From assembly GCF_011492965.1 (NCBI RefSeq), contig NZ_CP045121.1, positions 1,240,001-1,304,000 of the forward strand: DNA of 64,000 nt, written 5' to 3'. The notes beneath the pieces are model-generated. The model was not told the DNA's origin. It made no database searches and saw nothing but the letters and a program-made list of their open reading frames with translations. The stretch is from Rubrobacter marinus. Lineage in GTDB: Bacteria > Actinomycetota > Rubrobacteria > Rubrobacterales > Rubrobacteraceae. The number at the start of each line of letters is the position of its first letter. Position 1 is the stretch's first letter. A program made the position numbers and the translations under genes. Below are positions 58,227-64,000 of the stretch, one piece after another.

Positions 58227-59144
58227 GTGAGCGACGGGAACACTTCCGCGAACGGGGCCCCAGGCCCGAAGGGGCGGCGTCTGATCATGGTGACGGGCCT
58301 CTCGGGGGCGGGCAAGACCGGGCTCTTGCGGGCCTTCGAGGACGCCGGGTATTACTGCATCGACAACCTGCCGCCCAAGATGATCCCCAACGTCCTCGCG
58401 CTCGCACCGCCGGAGTGGAACGGGTCCGCCGGGGTGGTCGTGGTGGCCGACATCCGCGGGCGCCGGTACTTCGGCGAGGAGCTTCAGTCGGGTCTGGAGT
58501 TCGTCAAGGGCGAGAGCGGGTGGGAGCCCCAGATCGTCTTCGTCGAGGCCGACGACAGGACGCTCGTGAGCCGCTACAAGGAGAGCAGGCGCCCGCACCC
58601 CGCCGCCCAGAACGGCGACGTGCTCGCGGCGATAGGGACGGAGCGGCGCGACCTCGCCGGCCTCAGGGAGATCGCCGACGTCGTCGTGGACACCTCGTCC
58701 CTCACCGCCTCCGAGGCGAAGAAGCGCTTCGCCCGGCTCGTCGAGTCGCACGAGGGCAGGCTCTCGGTGAGCATCACCTCCTTCGGCTTCAAGCACGGGG
58801 CGCCGATGGACGTGGACATGCTCCTCGACGTCCGCTTCCTCCCGAACCCGCACTACGACCCCAAGCTCCGGCCCCTCACCGGCCACGACGAGCCCGTCCG
58901 CGACGCCGTGCTCGGCCAGGGGGACACCAAGACCTTTCTCGCCCACCTCCGCGGCCTGCTGGGGTTCCTGATCCCGCGCTACGCCGCCGAGGGCAAGACC
59001 TACTTCACCCTTGGCATCGGCTGCACCGGCGGTCGCCACCGCTCCGTCGCCATCGTCGAGGAGATGGCCCGCCACCTCAGAGAGGTGGGCGTGGATGGCC
59101 CGGAGATCGACCTCTTCGTCCGCCACCGGGACCTGGGACGCTAG
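58227..59144 (+). CDS. rapZ: RapZ/YvcJ-family P-loop nucleotide-binding protein
   Basis: A 305-residue protein. Walker A is in IMVTGLSGAGKTGLLRAFED (residues about 20-39), followed by the family block YYCIDNLPPKMIP. The C-terminal RapZ domain has SITSFGFKHGAPMDVDMLLD and FTLGIGCTGGRHRSVAIVEE. In proteobacteria RapZ regulates amino-sugar synthesis through small RNAs; in Gram-positives the role of YvcJ is less clear. GTG start 58227. It normally sits directly before yvcK and whiA; here two genes intervene. A small hairpin (AGGGGCG / CGCCCCT) follows the stop. Confidence 0.95.
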   Translation: MSDGNTSANGAPGPKGRRLIMVTGLSGAGKTGLLRAFEDAGYYCIDNLPPKMIPNVLALAPPEWNGSAGVVVVADIRGRRYFGEELQSGLEFVKGESGWEPQIVFVEADDRTLVSRYKESRRPHPAAQNGDVLAAIGTERRDLAGLREIADVVVDTSSLTASEAKKRFARLVESHEGRLSVSITSFGFKHGAPMDVDMLLDVRFLPNPHYDPKLRPLTGHDEPVRDAVLGQGDTKTFLAHLRGLLGFLIPRYAAEGKTYFTLGIGCTGGRHRSVAIVEEMARHLREVGVDGPEIDLFVRHRDLGR

Positions 59145-59253
59145 GGGCGACCGCCCCTCCAGGGGTCGGGCCACCCGGTAGAATCATGGACCGGTAGCGG
59201 CGGCGCCCTTCGCTGGGACGGCCGCTGGAGATGAGGAGACCGGAGGTTCTCGT

Positions 59254-60228
59254 ATGCCCGGCATGCTGGTCGAGGGGGAATGGAAGACCGAGGATAGTAT
59301 CCCGAGGGACTCGGAGGGGCGGTTCGTCCGTTCGACCACCTCGTTTCGGGACCGGGTCACGGCGGACGGTTCGAGCGGGTTCGCGGCGGAGGCCGGGCGG
59401 TACCACCTCTACGTCGCCAATGCCTGTCCCTGGGCGCACCGCACGATCATCCTGCGCGCGCTGAAGGGGCTGGAGGGGGCCATCTCCATGTCGGTCGTCG
59501 GCTCGTACATGGGCGAGGATGGCTGGGGCTGGTACGGCGAGCCGGGGGAGGTACCGGACGAACTGTTCGGCTCTCGGTTCCTGCGCGAGGTCTACCAGAA
59601 GGCCGATCCCGGCTACACCGGCCGCGTTACGACGCCGGTGTTATGGGACAAGGAGACCGGCACGATCGTGAACAACGAGTCGCGCGAGATCATCCGCATG
59701 CTCGACCACGAGTTCGACGGCGTGGAGGGGGCGCGGGCGGACGTGGACCTCTGCCCCGAAGACCTCCGCGAAGAGGTGGACCGGGTGACCGACGAGATCT
59801 ACGACCCCGTCAACAACGGCGTCTACCGCTCCGGCTTCGCCACCTCGCAGCCCGCGTACGAGGAGGCGGTGACGGAGCTCTTCGGGGCGCTGGATCGCTG
59901 GGAGGCGGTCCTCGGGGAGCAGCGCTACCTGACGGGCGACCGGATCACGGAGGCCGACTGGTGCATGTTCCCGACGCTGGTCCGCTTCGACGCGGTCTAC
60001 CACGGTCATTTCAAGTGCAACCTGAGGCGCATCGTGGACTACCCGAACCTGTGGAACTACACGAAGGAGCTGTACCAGTACCCGGGCGTGGCCGAGACGG
60101 TGAACATGGACCACATAAAGAAGCATTACTACCGCAGCCACGAGGGCATCAACCCCACGAGGATCGTGCCGAAGGGCCCCATCCTCGACTTCACCGAGCC
60201 CCACGACCGCGACCGCCGGTACGGCTGA
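59254..60228 (+). CDS. Glutathionyl-hydroquinone reductase-like (Xi-class GST) protein
   Basis: A 324-residue protein of the YqjG/PcpF type. The thioredoxin-like half has the catalytic Cys in YVANACPWAHRTIILRAL (residues about 50-67) and the thiol-binding VNNESREIIRM. The helical half carries LTGDRITEADWCMFPTLVRFD and YHGHFKCNLRRI. The enzyme class reduces glutathionyl-(hydro)quinones. Most actinobacteria use mycothiol, so either this lineage makes glutathione (I recall reports for Rubrobacter) or the enzyme uses another thiol. ATG 59254 after GGAGGTTC. It interrupts the usual rapZ-yvcK junction. Confidence 0.9.
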   Translation: MPGMLVEGEWKTEDSIPRDSEGRFVRSTTSFRDRVTADGSSGFAAEAGRYHLYVANACPWAHRTIILRALKGLEGAISMSVVGSYMGEDGWGWYGEPGEVPDELFGSRFLREVYQKADPGYTGRVTTPVLWDKETGTIVNNESREIIRMLDHEFDGVEGARADVDLCPEDLREEVDRVTDEIYDPVNNGVYRSGFATSQPAYEEAVTELFGALDRWEAVLGEQRYLTGDRITEADWCMFPTLVRFDAVYHGHFKCNLRRIVDYPNLWNYTKELYQYPGVAETVNMDHIKKHYYRSHEGINPTRIVPKGPILDFTEPHDRDRRYG

Positions 60229-60257
60229 GGTGGCCTCCTTGCGGTGAGCCGTACGTC

Positions 60258-60653
60258 GTGGATCACAGCGTCGCTCGTAACGGGGGCGTGTTCCTGACCT
60301 GTGCGGTCTTCGGCTTACTCGGCGTTCTGTTGATGCATTACCTTTCACACCTGTGCGAGCCCTGGGCGGCGGGAGATCTAACCTCGCCCGGAGGAGACTA
60401 CGAGGCGGTTATGGTCCGCGACGATTGCGACATCAATGCCGGTACCGTCTACACGGTGACGGTCGCGCGCGACGCCGACGGCTTCGAGGAACCAGGAGTC
60501 GACCCTGTCGGCGGCGAAGGATTGTCGGATGGAGATGCTGTGCGCGTGCGTTGGGCCTCCGACGACGCGCTGTTCATCTCCGGACAACCGGAGAGCAGGG
60601 TCGCCGTCGTCCTTCGCTCGTCAGGCGTCAGCGTGCGCCGCGAGTCCCCGTGA
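60258..60653 (+). CDS. Small membrane-anchored or secreted protein, unknown
   Basis: A 131-residue frame from GTG 60258. One hydrophobic helix ([19 protein letters not shown]) near the N-terminus precedes an extracytoplasmic acidic domain containing paired Cys (HLCEPW, RDDCDIN) and beta-strand-like sequence ([35 protein letters not shown]). Third codon positions are noticeably less G/C-rich than in the neighbours, which may mean recent acquisition or weak constraint. The ribosome site is poor. No family recognised. It lies between the GST-like gene and yvcK. Confidence 0.6.
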   Translation: MDHSVARNGGVFLTCAVFGLLGVLLMHYLSHLCEPWAAGDLTSPGGDYEAVMVRDDCDINAGTVYTVTVARDADGFEEPGVDPVGGEGLSDGDAVRVRWASDDALFISGQPESRVAVVLRSSGVSVRRESP

Positions 60654-60681
60654 GTGTTCGGGGCAGGCGATGAAGCACGGT

Positions 60682-60687
60682 TATAAT
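60682..60687 (+). promoter_or_regulatory. -10 element giving a probably leaderless yvcK mRNA
   Basis: TATAAT ends 6 bases before GTG 60694. The alternative ATG at 60670 lies upstream of this -10 element and would not be in its transcript. Confidence 0.5.
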
Positions 60688-60693
60688 GACGCC

Positions 60694-61664
60694 GTGGCGG
60701 GGATAGGCGTGGAGAGCTTGCGGGTGGTGGCGTTCGGGGGCGGGACGGGTCTGCCCGTGCTGCTCGGCGGCCTGAGGGATCGGGTCGGGGACCTGACGGC
60801 GGTCGTGACCGTCGCGGACGACGGGGGTCCAGCGGGAGGCTGCGGCAGGAGCTCGGGGTGGCCCCGCCGGGGATGTGAGAAACTGCCTGATCGCGCTGGC
60901 CGGAAGGAAGAGGCTCGCCGAGGTCTTCGGCTACCGCTTCGTGGGCGGCGGCGAGCTCTCGGACCACTCGGTCGGGAACATCATCATCGCGGCGCTCTCG
61001 GACATAGCGGGGGGGTTCTGCGAGGGGGTCGAGCAGGCCGGGCACTTCCTACGCGTGAAGGGCCGCGTCTTCCCGGCCGCCGTCGAGAGCCTCACGCTCG
61101 TCGCCCACTACGCCGACGGCACGTCCGCCCGGGGCGAGTCGGCCGTGCACGAGGCCGGGAAGCTCATCCAGAGGGTCACGGTCGAGCCGGAATGCGCCCC
61201 CGCCCCGGCCGGTGTAGTTGAGGCCGTCGAGGGGCGGACGTGGTCGTGCTGAGCTCGGGGAGCTTGTTTACGAGCACGATCCCCTCCCTGCTCGGCGGCG
61301 GCGTCCGGGAGGCGCTGGCGTCGTTCGGCGGCCCGATCTTGTACGTCGCGAACGTGATGACGCAGCCGGGGAGACGGACGGCTACGCGGTCTCGGACCAC
61401 CTGCGCGCGATCCACGCGCACGCCGGCCCCGTAGTGACGGACGTGCTCGTGCATGCGGGGGCCCTGAGCGACGAGCTCGTGCGGCGCTACGAGGCCGAGG
61501 GGGCGTCGCCGGTGGCCGTCGACGGGGAGAAGGTCCGCGCGATGGGCGTCCGGGTGCGGGAGGCCGACCTGATCTCGCGCGAGGCCGCCGCCCGGCTCTC
61601 CCTGCGCCACGACGCCGACCGGCTCGCCGAAGAGGTGCGCGAGGTTGCCCTCGTTCGCCTCTGA
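60694..61664 (+). CDS. yvcK: YvcK/gluconeogenesis factor family protein (four frame breaks)
   Basis: Repaired, 324 residues, the usual YvcK/CuvA length. It opens with [20 protein letters not shown] (nucleotide-sugar-binding loop) and [19 protein letters not shown], then [65 protein letters not shown] and a C-terminal helical end. One G is missing at each of GGGGG 60823-60827, GGGG 60869-60872, GGGG 61231-61234 and GGGG 61368-61371. In Bacillus and mycobacteria the protein binds UDP-sugars and controls cell-wall precursor flux. Start GTG 60694. The whiA start overlaps its end by 20 bases. Confidence 0.92.
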
Positions 61665-62538
61665 GCTCCGCCGCCAGCTCGCCGCAACGGGGCCGGGACC
61701 GGGGCGCAGGGCCGAGCTGGCCGGCCTGCTCGACGCCGCCGGTACCGTCGACGAGACGGGCGCCACGGTCCGCACCACCAGCGCGCCGGTCGCGAGGTCC
61801 ATGATGCGTCTGTGGCGCTCGGAGTTCGGGCTGGAGCCCAGGCTGACGCCCTCGTCCCCGGGCTCGTTCGGCCGCCAGCGCTACGCCGTCAGGGTCGAGG
61901 GGAACCGCGCCCTCCAGGCCATCGAGGAGCTGCGCGTCGAGCGCGCCCGGGCTGCGCGGGGGGGGACGGCCGGCATCTCCTACCTGCGCGGCGCTTTCCA
62001 GGGCGCGGGCTCCCTCACCGGCCCGGGCTACCGGCGCGGCCACCACCTCGAGTTCGTCCACGAGAGCGAGGAGCTCGTGCGGCGCGTGGCCGGCCTCTCG
62101 ACCGTCCCCATGAAGCTCGCCCGCCGCCGGGGGCGCCACGTCGCCTACACCAAGAGCGCCGAGGGGGTCACGACGATCCTGGCCCGCATGGGCCTCCACG
62201 ACGCCGTCCTCGAGTACGAGGCGCGCGCCATCGTCGGGGAGGCGAAGGCGAACGCGAACCGCGTGACAAACTTCGACGCGGCCAACGCGAACCGGACCGC
62301 CGTCGCCGCCGCCTTGCAGGGGGAGGCGCTCGAGAACCTCGACCCCGGGCGTCTGCCGCCAGCCCTCCGCGAGATGCTGGAGCTTCGCCTGGAGCACCCG
62401 GACGCCTCGCTCGCGGAGCTGGCCCGCCTCGGTGGGCTCTCCAAGAGCGCCGCGAACCACCGGCTCAGGAGGCTCGTCGAGCTCGCCGGGGCGGCGTCCG
62501 CCCCGTCCGGTCGGGAGGCGGGGAACGGGGGGCGTTAG
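61645..62538 (+). CDS. whiA: WhiA, LAGLIDADG-like sporulation/division regulator
   Basis: A 297-residue protein from TTG 61645 ([12 protein letters not shown]). The N-terminal two-thirds is the degenerate LAGLIDADG fold: the signatures read LAGLLDAAGTVDETGA and LRGAFQGAGSLTGPGY, lacking nuclease acids, as in all WhiA. The C-terminal DNA-binding domain (residues about 225-285) contains SLAELARLGGLSKSAANHRLRRL. WhiA with WhiB controls division genes in actinobacteria. It overlaps yvcK by 20 bases, so the two are coupled. The tail beyond residue 285 is low complexity. Confidence 0.94.
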   Translation: MPSFASELRRQLAATGPGPGRRAELAGLLDAAGTVDETGATVRTTSAPVARSMMRLWRSEFGLEPRLTPSSPGSFGRQRYAVRVEGNRALQAIEELRVERARAARGGTAGISYLRGAFQGAGSLTGPGYRRGHHLEFVHESEELVRRVAGLSTVPMKLARRRGRHVAYTKSAEGVTTILARMGLHDAVLEYEARAIVGEAKANANRVTNFDAANANRTAVAAALQGEALENLDPGRLPPALREMLELRLEHPDASLAELARLGGLSKSAANHRLRRLVELAGAASAPSGREAGNGGR

Positions 62539-62598
62539 CCCACCTACCGAACGGGGACAATGTAGTAAGCTGGCGACGAGCTAACGAAGGAGACGCCT

Positions 62599-63603
<1,005 letters not shown>

Positions 63604-63640
63604 GAGCCGTCTGCCGGTCGGCCGCCGGCGGCGATAGTCC

Positions 63641-63685
63641 GGCGCGCAGCGGGGTTCGCGATCGAGCCCCGCTGCGCGCCTCTTT
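63641..63685 (+). terminator. Hairpin between gap and pgk
   Basis: GGCGCGCAGCGGGG (63641-63654) pairs perfectly with CCCCGCTGCGCGCC (63667-63680) around a 12-base loop, then TCTTT. It may be a terminator or partial terminator adjusting gap versus pgk levels. Confidence 0.65.
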
Positions 63686-63763
63686 GACGGTCGTTCGCGG
63701 TTCCGGCGAGGGGCGAGGGAGAGCCGCCGTCCCGGGACGGCGGCGTCGACCGAAGGGAGGCAG

Positions 63764-64000
63764 ATGAACAAGAAGACCGTGAAGGACCTCGACGTGGGGG
63801 GGAAGAGGGTGCTCGTCAGGGTCGACTTCAACGTCCCCGTAAAGGACGGCGAGGTCACGGACGACACGCGCATCAGGCGCGCGCTCCCCACGCTACGCGA
63901 CCTCCTGGAGCGCGGCGCCCGTCCCGTCCTGATCTCGCACCTCGGGCGCCCCAAGGGCGCGCCGGACCCGAAGTACGCGATGGACCCGGTCGCGAAGCGC
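63764..64000 (+). CDS. pgk: Phosphoglycerate kinase (5' part, runs off the window)
   Basis: The first 79 codons are visible: [20 protein letters not shown], then the substrate-binding [22 protein letters not shown] (partly shown) and [16 protein letters not shown], all diagnostic of PGK's N-terminal 3-phosphoglycerate site. Start ATG 63764 after AAGGGAGGC. The gene continues beyond 64000. Confidence 0.96.
   Translation, partial: MNKKTVKDLDVGGKRVLVRVDFNVPVKDGEVTDDTRIRRALPTLRDLLERGARPVLISHLGRPKGAPDPKYAMDPVAKR

Overview
The window is about 70% G+C with strongly G/C-biased third codon positions. It carries the Gram-positive block rapZ / yvcK / whiA / gap / pgk, a RpoD-type sigma factor, a Gram-positive LexA and Tat-type lipoproteins. 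WhiA plus the gene order and several Rubrobacter-like small secreted and membrane proteins suggest a deep-branching actinobacterium, most likely Rubrobacteria. That taxonomic call is an inference without any database search. No insertion sequence, prophage or CRISPR array was seen; this looks like ordinary chromosome.

Layout. 0-9.6 kb: a membrane transporter-like protein, a primary-type sigma factor with a strong promoter, clpS, an enoyl-CoA hydratase, a DUF1697 protein, a PhzF-like protein, an acyl-CoA synthetase, an aldo/keto reductase and a GH1 beta-glucosidase. 9.6-12.7 kb: a membrane-anchored SRPBCC protein, a YdjM-like membrane protein, a tandem pair of small paralogues, a pterin carbinolamine dehydratase and a MOSC protein. 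12.8-21.5 kb: a two-component system, a P-type ATPase, a Tat-lipoprotein intradiol dioxygenase, and an operon of an Ala/Gln-rich membrane protein, ApbE and a haem-type ferric reductase-like protein. These units share a 17-bp operator-like motif. 21.5-25.5 kb: lexA with a palindromic operator, a GT-C-like membrane protein and tRNA-Leu(CAA). 25.6-30.9 kb: a complete branched-chain amino acid ABC transporter. 31-37 kb: polA, rpsA, coaE and a lytic transglycosylase. 37-43.5 kb: two small secreted proteins, uvrB, small proteins and a NarL-type two-component system. 43.5-47 kb: amt and a PucR regulator. 47-58 kb: uvrA, a LOV-PAS-GGDEF-EAL protein, a phosphodiesterase, an AEC transporter and uvrC. 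58-64 kb: rapZ, a glutathionyl-hydroquinone-reductase-like protein, yvcK, whiA, gap and the start of pgk.

uvrA, uvrB, uvrC, polA and lexA together give most of a nucleotide excision repair / SOS set, scattered over 35 kb rather than in one operon.

Sequence quality matters for every reader. Twelve genes, including uvrA, uvrB and yvcK, are broken by 24 single-base shifts. Every one is a missing base in a run of G or C. I read these as sequence or assembly errors, not pseudogenes, and give gene spans across them with the site of each break.
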